This document shows, one piece after another, positions 6,563 through 14,778 of a stretch of 35,428 nucleotides of DNA; the stretch's first letter is position 1; every line of letters starts with the position of its first letter. A program made the translations under genes and the position numbers. The notes below the pieces were generated by a model. It did no database searches. It saw nothing but the letters and a program-made list of their open reading frames with translations, and was not told where the DNA came from. Origin of the DNA: a virus; the IMG/VR virus record IMGVR_UViG_3300044633_001408, positions 1-35,428 of that record; one strand, given 5' to 3'.

Positions 6563-7984
6563 TTATGCGTTGGGAAATGCGGTTGTTGGTGGCGTGTAAT
6601 TTGCGGTGTAGCGAGCGTATTTGGTGACTCGAAATTCATCTATGTAGCCGTTTAAATACAATCCCGTGAAAGGCGTGCCTCTGCCACCAATTGCTATCTG
6701 AGTCGATGGAGTGTTTGTCGTTCCCGAAACAGTGCCTGCGCTGCCAACTTGCGTGCCGTTCCAATACGCTTTGACAGAAGTCCCTGACCGCACAAACGCT
6801 ACGTGATACCAAACTCCAGTTGTTGGAGCGGATGGCAGACCGTATGTACCTGAATAGTCGGTAGCCCCTACCGATATCGTGGACTCAAGCCTATACGCTC
6901 CGGCGTTGTTAAACATGTAGTATTGAAAAGCTGAGGCAGATGCTGACGCGCCACGGGCAAAGAAGAATCCAGCATAGTTGCCGCTTGTAGGGAGTGCTAA
7001 GAAATAGACAAAGCCTTCGACCGTAAAGTCGCTTGGGAACGCAAAGGCAGACGCATTGCCAGTAACTGCCAGGTAATCTCCCGTACCATCAAAATATGCA
7101 CTTGCTCCACCATACTTGCTCTGGGTTGTGCTGATCTGAGCGTTGCCTACCGCCGTCACTGCCAGTGCATTCGGCCCAGAATCCACAAAGTTTGTCGATG
7201 CGTTTGCGCCATCCATGTGCAGCAGGAGCGATGTGTAATTGTAGTAAGGGTCGGCCACCGTGGATGATGCGGTTGTTGGTAATGCTGCTGTGGGAGGCGT
7301 GAAATTGGAGACGTAGCGAGCGAATCGGGAGATACGGAAATCGTCTATGTAGCCGTTGTAAGTAAAAACACTTGATTGAGTGTCTACAAACCCGCTGATT
7401 CGCATTGCATTGTCAGTTAGATTGGCTGAAGAAGTAACGCTTGTTTGCGAGACACCATCTACGTAAAGCGTGACTGTTGTACCGTTTCTGACTAACGCAA
7501 CATGCTGCCATTGGTTTGCAACTCGACCAGTTGTAGTTGATAAAATTGTGGCATTATTTAGATAAACCAGAAACCCGCCATTGTTTTCACGTAGCATAAG
7601 ACCATTTGTGCCTGTTGCCGCTGTCCTAAAGTCGATCATTCCACGCAGAGTTGATCCAGAAGTGAGGGAATAAAACCACCCCTCAATTGTGTAATCGCCT
7701 GTGCCGAGCGCGAACACAGAATTGGCTGGTATGGTTAAACTGTCTCCAGTGCCGTCAAAGTATCCTGATGCAGCACCGAACTTGCTCTGGGTCGTTGATA
7801 TTTGGGCATTAGCAGCAGCAGTTACCGTTAAAGCCGATGGCCCAGAATCCACAAAGTTTGTCGATGCGTTCGTGCCATCCATGTGCAGCAGGAGCGATAC
7901 CGAGCTAAAATATGGGTCGCCACCTACAATTCCTCCTCCACCACCGACAGACTTTTTGCTATTGCGGATTATGTTGGCTAACAT
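6563..7984 (-). CDS. two-LamG-domain (concanavalin A-like) adsorption protein
   Basis: A 473-residue protein with two copies of a Laminin-G-like jelly roll. Each copy begins with SLLLHMDG(T/A)NASTNFVDSGP, continues with FDGTGD and a WFY- or FVYF-type strand, and ends with GYIDDFR or GYIDEFR and a YTPPT-type tail. Such domains bind glycans, and in phage tails they usually mediate attachment to host surface sugars. The domains start about 222 residues apart, with 60-base stretches at 7173-7232 and 7839-7898 identical at 58 positions, so the duplication is recent or kept alike by gene conversion. The start overlaps the fibre stop. Confidence 0.8.
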   Translation of the reverse strand: MLANIIRNSKKSVGGGGGIVGGDPYFSSVSLLLHMDGTNASTNFVDSGPSALTVTAAANAQISTTQSKFGAASGYFDGTGDSLTIPANSVFALGTGDYTIEGWFYSLTSGSTLRGMIDFRTAATGTNGLMLRENNGGFLVYLNNATILSTTTGRVANQWQHVALVRNGTTVTLYVDGVSQTSVTSSANLTDNAMRISGFVDTQSSVFTYNGYIDDFRISRFARYVSNFTPPTAALPTTASSTVADPYYNYTSLLLHMDGANASTNFVDSGPNALAVTAVGNAQISTTQSKYGGASAYFDGTGDYLAVTGNASAFAFPSDFTVEGFVYFLALPTSGNYAGFFFARGASASASAFQYYMFNNAGAYRLESTISVGATDYSGTYGLPSAPTTGVWYHVAFVRSGTSVKAYWNGTQVGSAGTVSGTTNTPSTQIAIGGRGTPFTGLYLNGYIDEFRVTKYARYTANYTPPTTAFPNA

Positions 7985-9795
7985 TAGAAATTCTGCCCTC
8001 CAACGTAACCCTGCCAGCTTGTACCACCGTCTGAGCTAAAGAATGCAAACGAGTCCGCTTTGCCTGATGTCGATGTAAGCGTTGGAGCCGTGCCACCCGC
8101 CCACTTGATCGACGAAGGCCAAGTGACTGCCCGTGCTGTTCCGTCTGCGGTGAAGATCAAGGTAAATGAGCCACCAGATCCGCTTGCAGGAGGGTTGGAG
8201 ATCGTTATTGCGGTGATTGCTGCGTTAAGGCTGACCGTGAAGATATTCGATGTTTCGAGATTCAGCGTCAGCGTTCCTGATGAGATCGTTGGGCTGGAGA
8301 CAGATTCGCTGTAGTCACGAAGTTTGGCTCGGATCAGCTCGTTATCCTGTAGATTCTGAGCGCCTGTAAAGGTGTTTGCGCCAGCGGTGATGTAACCGGA
8401 GGGGTTGCTTGTGCTATACCCGTCTGTGATGCCATAGCCTGATAGCGTTGTTGGCTTGCCTGTGATGTTCGCAAAGGTCAGGCAGGATGTCGTGGCATAG
8501 TTGCCCAATGGTTGATAAGTCGTAGATGCATTTGCGGTTGTCAAATAGAGCGTCAGGTTTGGCGTGCCTGTCAGGTTCGCATAAGTAAAGTTGGCTGTCT
8601 CAAGTTTGGCATCCAGTGCTGTTTGCAAGCCAGTCACGTTCGCGATGCTGTGCGTATGCCCCAAGACTGAGTAAGTTGCGTTGGCACTGGATATTGTTAG
8701 ATATGGAGTCAGGTTGGCCGAGGTTAAACCATCTGTGATGCCATATCCAGCGAGCGTGGTTGGCTTGCCTGTGAGGTTGGCATAGGTCAGGTTTGCGGAT
8801 GTCAAATAAGCCCCGACAGCCTGATAACGAGTGTCAGCATAGCCTTGGGTTAGAATCGAGTTGGATGTGTAGACTGGCGAAATATTGAGGTAAAACAGTT
8901 CGGCTTTATTTCGTGATGCCCTGATCTCTGTACCAGTTCTTACGCCTGAAATGACAGCGTCAGTTGTATGCTGGAAAGAAGTGTGGCTACCTGGGTTTCC
9001 TGAAAAACCGCCCAGACTTGGCCTGTTATCAAAGACCAATCCGTTGGTCATGTTGTAATCAATGCTGGAAGCCGTGTAAATATATTGGAATCCAATTGTA
9101 GACTTTAAAGCAACCTGCTGAAAACTGATACCTCTGTCAAAGCTAGAGTTAGGCCCGAATACAAGCTGGTAATCTTGGCTGTTATCCCCTGTGCCACCAA
9201 GGTTGCCTCGGAGCCGAAAATGTCCACCCTGAGCATTACCCGAGATAACTCCACCGCCAAGACTTAGAACGCTTTGGGATGTTGCGTTACTTGCTATTAT
9301 GGAGGCAAAGCCTGGTGCCGATACTACTGTAGAAAACCCTTGGGTGTTTGACGACACTAAAGAAAGGTTAAGCCCATCAGTTTCAACGCTGGTAGCAGAC
9401 TGCAATGTTCCGTTCGAGTTGTAAAGGTAGCTTCCGATTGCATAATTGTCAGGGTCGTAGTAAGTCCCCGTACCTGTTTCCTTCTCCCCTCGCAAGCCAA
9501 TATAATATCTCTTCAGGCCGTCAGCAACATATTCGCCTCTGATATAGTAATCCGTGTATCCGGGGATGTAAGGTATGCCTGTGTCAGTCAAGCCATAAGT
9601 CGTGTTCGCAAGTTTTGGCTGAAACGTATTGGCTACCGACAGCACCCCATTGCCCGTGATCGTCAGATTATCCCCAACGATGACTCCACCAAGCGTGGCG
9701 TTTGTGGCGGGAACCAGCGTTGTGCTGACGCTCCCAGATTTAGCAATGGTCAGGCTGTTTCCCGAATTCTTGCGGATGACAATCGAGTTGCTCAT
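7984..9795 (-). CDS. tail fibre-like protein with glycine/threonine repeats
   Basis: A 603-residue protein. The C-terminal half carries repeats of the type YANLTGKPTTLAGYGITDG (also FANITGKPTTLSGYGITDG), interspersed with TSANLTPYLT-like segments. This is a well-known tail fibre repeat forming an extended trimeric shaft. The N terminus (NSIVIRKNSGNSLTIAKSG) may attach to the baseplate or to the preceding BppU-like protein. The C-terminal end has a sandwich-like segment with TADGTARAVTWP. It is followed by the LamG protein and the possible assembly protein, forming a host-recognition cassette. The attachment role is inferred. Confidence 0.75.
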   Translation of the reverse strand: MSNSIVIRKNSGNSLTIAKSGSVSTTLVPATNATLGGVIVGDNLTITGNGVLSVANTFQPKLANTTYGLTDTGIPYIPGYTDYYIRGEYVADGLKRYYIGLRGEKETGTGTYYDPDNYAIGSYLYNSNGTLQSATSVETDGLNLSLVSSNTQGFSTVVSAPGFASIIASNATSQSVLSLGGGVISGNAQGGHFRLRGNLGGTGDNSQDYQLVFGPNSSFDRGISFQQVALKSTIGFQYIYTASSIDYNMTNGLVFDNRPSLGGFSGNPGSHTSFQHTTDAVISGVRTGTEIRASRNKAELFYLNISPVYTSNSILTQGYADTRYQAVGAYLTSANLTYANLTGKPTTLAGYGITDGLTSANLTPYLTISSANATYSVLGHTHSIANVTGLQTALDAKLETANFTYANLTGTPNLTLYLTTANASTTYQPLGNYATTSCLTFANITGKPTTLSGYGITDGYSTSNPSGYITAGANTFTGAQNLQDNELIRAKLRDYSESVSSPTISSGTLTLNLETSNIFTVSLNAAITAITISNPPASGSGGSFTLIFTADGTARAVTWPSSIKWAGGTAPTLTSTSGKADSFAFFSSDGGTSWQGYVGGQNF

Positions 9796-10154
9796 TCGGT
9801 CACACTCGGCAGGATTGCAAGCCCGCCCCTTATTTCATAGTCCACAGCGCCAGTATTGGAGATGAGTTTAAGGTCATACACGTAATCGCCAGCCGTGATG
9901 TTGGCCGTCTGCGATGCTGGCATGACCACAGACACAGTCCCATTGATGGCCGATGTGATCGAGATCCCGCCAGATGGCGATGTCAGGTTGGCGACCGTCG
10001 TGCCGTTGTTGCTCGTGTAGTCGGTTTTGATCTTCATCCTCAGAGAACATCCGGTCAGGTTCGTGGCCGTCCCGTTTGCCTCTTGAAACGTCAAGTACAA
10101 GGCCCAGTCGGCACCCTGTTCAATGTCGTTGATTGTGTAAAGACCTGCGCTCAT
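9792..10154 (-). CDS. BppU-like / baseplate adaptor domain protein
   Basis: A 120-residue beta-sandwich-like protein: DIEQGADWALYLTFQEANGTATNLTG, then SLRMKIKTDY, VSVVMPASQT and GDYVYDLKLIS. The pattern of a short strand, 'G.DW.L.LTF..ANGT..NLTG' and 'Y.YDL.L' resembles the N-terminal domain of upper-baseplate (BppU) proteins that link fibres to the tail tip. It overlaps both the protease gene and the fibre gene by 4 bases and opens the fibre cassette. Resemblance is from memory of the family, moderate certainty. Confidence 0.5.
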   Translation of the reverse strand: MSAGLYTINDIEQGADWALYLTFQEANGTATNLTGCSLRMKIKTDYTSNNGTTVANLTSPSGGISITSAINGTVSVVMPASQTANITAGDYVYDLKLISNTGAVDYEIRGGLAILPSVTE

Positions 10155-11017
10155 TTGGAGAGTTCCATCAGCAGTTTCAGTCGAGCCGCTTCCACCACAC
10201 CCGCTGGGACTGACTTCTTGGCCTGGTCTTCAGTCTGCTCCTCTTCAGGAGTTTCCATCTGCTCGTGCTCCGGTGTCTCTTCAGACTCGTCTTCCACCAT
10301 CTGGGACTGACTGACCAGCCCGACCAGGTTGGTGATCTCTTCTGTCACACTGGATAAGACTTCAAGCATGGCTCGCAGCTTCATTTCGTTCTTGCTGCTC
10401 AGAACCCGACCAGCCTTGAGATCAGCACCCACCATCTGGCGAGCCGATTGGAGTGCTCGCTGGACAAAGTTTTTGAATGCGGGTGGGCATGACTCCCAGC
10501 TTTTGAAAGCCATGATGCGGGCGTTATCGTTCGCGGGAATCGTCACAGGTGAAACCTCCAGAAGTTTGGCCTTCTCAATCAGGCGGATTATCTTGGCAGC
10601 TTTGAGCCTTCGCAGGTCGTCCTTGTCAGGCTTGTAACCCGCCTTCTCCCATATCTGTTCCAGCTCGTAAGGGCTGACCATGGAGGTCTGGAGTGGCTCC
10701 ATGCCCACAGACAGCTTTTTGATCACCCCGTCTCGCATAAGTGTCCGCATCTGTTTAGAGGCGTCCACAGCGCTGAACTGTCCCTTGACGTACAAGCCTT
10801 TACGATCTTCGTAGGCTTCCGTGTATTTGCCTAAAGGCTCTGTCCAGTTGTGCATGCTCCCGCCGATGAACCCGTCATCGAGGAAGTCTTTCAAGCCGTC
10901 TTTGTAACAGCCAGGCATGACGACATCGCCAGCCTTGTCCAGCGTGTAAAACGTGCTGGCGTAGCCTTCAAAGCCGCCTGAGCTGGATTTCACTGTAATG
11001 TCTGTCATCTTAAGCAT
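10151..11017 (-). CDS. prohead protease (HK97 family, peptidase U35)
   Basis: About 288 residues. The N-terminal protease domain shows the family pattern: GFEGYASTFYTLDKAGDVVMPG, the catalytic-histidine segment GGSMHNWTEPLGK, and the serine segment VIKKLSVGME. The C-terminal third is charged and acidic (EESEETPEHEQMETPEEEQ), possibly scaffold-like. The enzyme matures the capsid by cutting the scaffolding part of the capsid protein. I chose the ATG at 11015-11017, with AGGG seven bases upstream and a candidate promoter just ahead. The frame opens upstream to 11113, inside the previous gene, with no ribosome site. Confidence 0.85.
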   Translation of the reverse strand: MLKMTDITVKSSSGGFEGYASTFYTLDKAGDVVMPGCYKDGLKDFLDDGFIGGSMHNWTEPLGKYTEAYEDRKGLYVKGQFSAVDASKQMRTLMRDGVIKKLSVGMEPLQTSMVSPYELEQIWEKAGYKPDKDDLRRLKAAKIIRLIEKAKLLEVSPVTIPANDNARIMAFKSWESCPPAFKNFVQRALQSARQMVGADLKAGRVLSSKNEMKLRAMLEVLSSVTEEITNLVGLVSQSQMVEDESEETPEHEQMETPEEEQTEDQAKKSVPAGVVEAARLKLLMELSK

Positions 11018-11028
11018 GTTGCAACCCT

Positions 11029-11079
11029 GTAAGTAATAAGGTTGCAAACCAGTGTAACAAACAAAATCGACTAGCGAAA
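11029..11079 (-). promoter_or_regulatory. candidate promoter and leader of the protease / fibre operon
   Basis: On the minus strand, TTTCGC (11074-11079), a 17-base spacer ending in TGT, and TACACT (11051-11056) form an extended -10 promoter. The leader holds TTATTACTTAC (11029-11039), also present upstream of the small-terminase gene, with a shorter form before the portal gene. The same -35 hexamer and spacing occur before the portal gene. Confidence 0.5.
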
Positions 11080-11093
11080 GAAAAGTTTTGCGA

Positions 11094-11393
11094 TCAAAGC
11101 TCGTCTGATTCAAGCATCACATCTGATTGCACACCGTAATCTGTACTGACAAGCAGATTCAGGGCCACACCGTTGCCATACTTTTCTAAGTCGTCCTTCA
11201 AGAGTAAGCACTGATACGTAATTTGGCCTGTTGCCAAACATGTAGGCCCATCTGGATTTATTGAATCTTCTATCAACGTAGCCAGTTCTTCGCTTAACTT
11301 TTTGCGTCCAGTCTCCGACCAAAACACCTTGAAGTCTTCTTGAATAGACGCAATCAAATCGCCTGCACTCACAATTTCTGCAATGTTTTTCAT
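11094..11393 (-). CDS. small acidic protein, candidate immunity partner of the MuF-zincin protein
   Basis: A 99-residue acidic protein (SAGDLIASIQEDFKVFW, ETGRKKLSEELATLIEDS, ending MLESDEL). No family recognised. It starts in an ATGA overlap with the stop of the MuF-zincin gene and is followed by a new promoter, so it forms a two-gene unit with that protein. In phage MuF polymorphic toxins the gene directly after the toxin domain is often the immunity protein. Small, acidic, coupled and immediately downstream all fit, but no sequence evidence beyond this supports immunity. It could simply be a head accessory protein. Confidence 0.5.
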   Translation of the reverse strand: MKNIAEIVSAGDLIASIQEDFKVFWSETGRKKLSEELATLIEDSINPDGPTCLATGQITYQCLLLKDDLEKYGNGVALNLLVSTDYGVQSDVMLESDEL

Positions 11394-13453
11394 CGTATAG
11401 CCCCATCTAAAAAGCCGATCACCAGTTTTGACAATTCGCGAGGCATCAAGCGGACAAACTTGATTGGATCGCTGTGGAAGTTTTCAACAAGCACTGAGGC
11501 CACCTCAGGAGCGTAGTTTTCTCCTCCATATGATTTGACTTTTGCAGAGTATGACCCGTTGAGCATGGAATAATATTGCCCAGATTCCACTGTTTTTCCA
11601 TAGTCATGTGTAGCAAAAGGCATGATCAAGAACTGGTTCTTTGATACTTCCTTTGACACTTTGGCAAGTAGACCTGGCGTTCCATGAACTTTTGCGTCAA
11701 ATTCAATAGGCTTGGCTGAACCGTGATCAAACCTTTTTCCTCGATGAAGATGTGAACTACTGTATTTTGATCCATCGCCCGGCCTGAGGTCAACTTTACG
11801 AGCCAAAGAAATCGCGTGACCCAGCTCATGAGCGACTGTTGACTCAGACTTACTCCCGCCCATAGCAATGATTCCCCTTGTGGAATCGCATTGTGCGGTC
11901 TGAACTTTAGTTGCATCCACAATAACCGCCTGCACTTGCATACCAGAGAGGTCTGTTTGGCTCAAGCCTGCAACCTTTTTTAGCCGATTTTGAACACGCT
12001 CAAATGTCGTCACAGTCTCTTTTGAAGGCGACTTGTAACGATAAGTGTTTCCTCCAAACGCTTGATAATAGTCCATTTCATAAGTGCCTTGCACATCGGA
12101 CCATCCAATTTTGTCTTTGTCCTGTAACTCAAGCAGACTAAACGCGGAGTCCCGGACACCACCTAAGTACGCTTCTGAGTTCTTGTACATCAACTTATTT
12201 CGCTCAGCTTCTTCCGGTTTGGGGGCTAACTTAAGATTCGCCAACTTTTGCTTTTGTTGTTCACTTAATTCTCCTGAAGACCGCTTGTCGTGATCTGGGA
12301 AAGTATCGCCTAACGCCAATAAAGCGTCTACTTTTATGTCGCCTACACTGTAGGCTTGTACGCGGTCTAAAAGATTCTCTGTACCGGATATCCATCGGCT
12401 ACCATTCGCCTGAACAAACTCGACTTCAGCTTGCAAAATTCTTGCCTTCCCGTCTTCGATTGCTTGCTTCACCGGATCAAGTGATATTGCTGGTGCTAAT
12501 TCCTTAGGCTTGGCCACCGATATTGGTTTTGCCAAATCCGGTTTTGCTTCAGGCACGACAGGTTCAACTGGCTTATCCGGCTGGCTCCCACGGACCGTGT
12601 CATCCCATTTCTCAGGTTGATCCACATCCAGCACGCCCGCCACTGCACAACGGCAACCAGGGTGCAGGGGAGGACACTGGACCGTTGCGTAATATTCGTC
12701 TTTGCTCTGTCCGGTCGCGAACGGTGATCCCTTTTTGACCAGTCGTGGCCGACCATCCGCCATGCCGATCCGCTTGCACTCATCACAGGCATCGTCCGAC
12801 AGAATCCATTCGTAACCCGTGACCACTTCCATATCTGCCGTGCCAGCGAGATACCCATAGTTGTGTGCTCTGGCCGATTCCGTCACAGCAATCCGGCGAG
12901 CCTTGTGCCTGGCAGTCTCGGCGAAGAACTTGGAGAGTCGTTCGGTCTTCGATGCCAAAGTCTCGCCAGCCTTCTGGCCCGCGAGCAGCTCGGTTCGCAT
13001 CTGGTCCAGAATCCGTTCGGCCTCGTCTGCTGTGGCCGCCTGCATGTCGTTGATCGTGGAGGCCGCCAGCTTGATCTCATGGTTTTTAATCTGGTCATAG
13101 ACAGACTGATTGCGGATCTCCCATTGGTCCGCTTCCTTCTGACCGATCTTGATTCTGGCTCGCCTGGCGGATGCGTCAAACATGCCCACGATGTCGATCA
13201 CGAATCGCCGGATCAGTGGATCTTCCACATCATGGGTGATCTGAACGCGAATCGGTTCCGGCATCCGCTTCTGAATCGGACCCATCGCCATCGAGAACTT
13301 CGACTTATAGATGGGCTGGAGTCGCCACCAGAATGACGACAGAACCGCATACATGGAGCGATAGATACGCTCCTCGTCTTTGGCTGGCACAATCGCTCGC
13401 AGCGACGACTTAGTAGGTCGCTTCGGCTTGATTTTGACTTTGGATTTCGCCAC
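11390..13453 (-). CDS. MuF-like head morphogenesis protein fused to a zincin metallopeptidase domain
   Basis: A 687-residue protein in three parts. Residues about 95-275 are the MuF/SPP1 gp7-like head domain, with TESARAHNYG, the cysteine pair DACDEC (223-226) and CPPLHPGCRC (264-269). Residues about 280-320 are a proline/lysine-rich linker. Residues about 320-687 end in a zinc-metallopeptidase-like domain with AHELGHAISLARK (HExxH at 542-546) and a possible third ligand in NYAPEVASVLVENF (E650). MuF proteins enter the capsid through the portal region, and C-terminal enzyme domains on them are known as phage MuF toxins. The zincin could be such a cargo effector or a maturation enzyme. It overlaps the portal gene by 44 bases and the downstream small gene by 4. 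Confidence 0.85.
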   Translation of the reverse strand: MAKSKVKIKPKRPTKSSLRAIVPAKDEERIYRSMYAVLSSFWWRLQPIYKSKFSMAMGPIQKRMPEPIRVQITHDVEDPLIRRFVIDIVGMFDASARRARIKIGQKEADQWEIRNQSVYDQIKNHEIKLAASTINDMQAATADEAERILDQMRTELLAGQKAGETLASKTERLSKFFAETARHKARRIAVTESARAHNYGYLAGTADMEVVTGYEWILSDDACDECKRIGMADGRPRLVKKGSPFATGQSKDEYYATVQCPPLHPGCRCAVAGVLDVDQPEKWDDTVRGSQPDKPVEPVVPEAKPDLAKPISVAKPKELAPAISLDPVKQAIEDGKARILQAEVEFVQANGSRWISGTENLLDRVQAYSVGDIKVDALLALGDTFPDHDKRSSGELSEQQKQKLANLKLAPKPEEAERNKLMYKNSEAYLGGVRDSAFSLLELQDKDKIGWSDVQGTYEMDYYQAFGGNTYRYKSPSKETVTTFERVQNRLKKVAGLSQTDLSGMQVQAVIVDATKVQTAQCDSTRGIIAMGGSKSESTVAHELGHAISLARKVDLRPGDGSKYSSSHLHRGKRFDHGSAKPIEFDAKVHGTPGLLAKVSKEVSKNQFLIMPFATHDYGKTVESGQYYSMLNGSYSAKVKSYGGENYAPEVASVLVENFHSDPIKFVRLMPRELSKLVIGFLDGAIR

Positions 13454-14711
13454 CGTTCAGGCCCGCCATAGGTGCAGGAGCAGGAGCAGACTCAGAAACG
13501 TAATTATCGCCGTCCTCGGTTGGTTCCAGAGCGACGATCCTTCGCCCCTCGTTGCGTGTGATCAGGCCGTTTTTGTAAAGTGAAACAGCGCGATCCGCCT
13601 GAGCTTTCTGATCTTCGGCCAGTGCCTCAACGTTTGCATAATCCCACTTCAGGCACATCCGGCCTGTGGGGTCATAAAGCGGAAGTAGCACATCTTCCAG
13701 CGTCTTGGCAATCAGGTTGTGAAACGGCACCACCGCGTTGATCCACGCAGCTCTCTGAGCCTCACGATAATTGCTGTAGGTTTTGCCGGGATCAGGCAGG
13801 CCCAGCAGCATGGGCGATAATCCCATAGCGCTGGTGATCCGTGCGACAGCGTGCATATCCACGTCCTGAAGCAGCATGTCCTTGGGAGTGGTGCCAAGGT
13901 TGCTGACAGAGACTGGAGCAGAGAAGACCAGGGGCGAGCCTTGCTGGTCGATCCCAATCGACTCCATGATGGACTGCTTGAGCTGGTCCCTCTGCTTATC
14001 CTGAATCTGATTGTCACCCACAGGCGTGACCACGATATTCGTCACACCGGTGTTTTTGAGGATAGCGCCCGTGTAGCCCGCCAGCATGTTGACCAGGGCG
14101 ATCTCTCGACAGCAGGCCATCAACGGTGTATAGCCAAGCCGGTCGTTCCAACTGTCGATGCCGCGTTTGAATACGATCACCTGGTCAGGAGTGAACGTTT
14201 CGATTCGACCTGTTCCGGCAGGAATGTATTTCCACTGGGTCATCCACTTGGAGCCGTCTGTGGGGAAGTCTGGAGCCGTCTGGCGAGCATCCAGCCAGTA
14301 CAGTTCGCCGACACCACCAGAGTTTGTCTGTGCGATGTAGCTGAAAGCGGTTCCAGCACACATCAGGTCGGTGATCCACGATGAGACCAGAGCGTGGCCG
14401 GAATAGATCGGGTTTGGCTTCTTCAGGAGGTCGAGGATCGGGTGGCCTTCCAGCTCGACCTCTTCACCAAACTTCGTCGTCATGTACAACCGCATGGGTA
14501 CGGACGTAACGTTGCGAATGATCCAGTCGAGGCCTAGAGCGACCACCGGATTCTGCCTGAAGTCGCCCGCCTCACTGAGCCAGTCGAACCGTGCCGACGG
14601 TATCTGTCTGGCTCGCTGGGGGTAGATCGAACCGCCACCACCACGGCCAGAAAACAGGGTTTTCACGCCGTTTGTAAGGCCCGATATCATCTGCCCAAAG
14701 TAGTTCTGCAT
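13410..14711 (-). CDS. portal protein (HK97-type)
   Basis: A 433-residue protein with typical portal features: NPVVALGLDWIIRNVTSVPMRLY, the LKKPNPIYSGHALVSSWITDLMCAGTAF block in the wing region, and a C-terminal AGLSPMLLG-like segment (TSAMGLSPMLLGLPDPGKTYSNYREAQRA) found in portal proteins that bind the tail side. It forms the dodecameric channel for DNA entry. It follows the large terminase by 56 bases, with its own candidate promoter, and precedes the MuF gene, the classical order. Confidence 0.9.
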   Translation of the reverse strand: MQNYFGQMISGLTNGVKTLFSGRGGGGSIYPQRARQIPSARFDWLSEAGDFRQNPVVALGLDWIIRNVTSVPMRLYMTTKFGEEVELEGHPILDLLKKPNPIYSGHALVSSWITDLMCAGTAFSYIAQTNSGGVGELYWLDARQTAPDFPTDGSKWMTQWKYIPAGTGRIETFTPDQVIVFKRGIDSWNDRLGYTPLMACCREIALVNMLAGYTGAILKNTGVTNIVVTPVGDNQIQDKQRDQLKQSIMESIGIDQQGSPLVFSAPVSVSNLGTTPKDMLLQDVDMHAVARITSAMGLSPMLLGLPDPGKTYSNYREAQRAAWINAVVPFHNLIAKTLEDVLLPLYDPTGRMCLKWDYANVEALAEDQKAQADRAVSLYKNGLITRNEGRRIVALEPTEDGDNYVSESAPAPAPMAGLNGGEIQSQNQAEATY

Positions 14712-14714
14712 GGC

Positions 14715-14778
14715 GTAATAACCCTAAGCGTGTGTAATAAGTTAGACCCAATGTACCACACAAAAAGTCAAAGCGAAA
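14715..14778 (-). promoter_or_regulatory. candidate promoter and leader of the portal gene
   Basis: On the minus strand, TTTCGC (14773-14778), a 17-base spacer ending in TGG, and TACATT (14750-14755). The leader contains TTATTAC twice (14734-14740 and 14715-14721). The pattern matches the protease promoter base for base in its -35 box and spacing. The -35 box lies within the last codons of the terminase gene. Confidence 0.5.

Noticed and set aside
8060-9795. Repeats in the fibre gene as a CRISPR array or diversity-generating template
   Set aside because: The repeats are in frame protein repeats with variable spacing; no cas gene or reverse transcriptase is present in the window.
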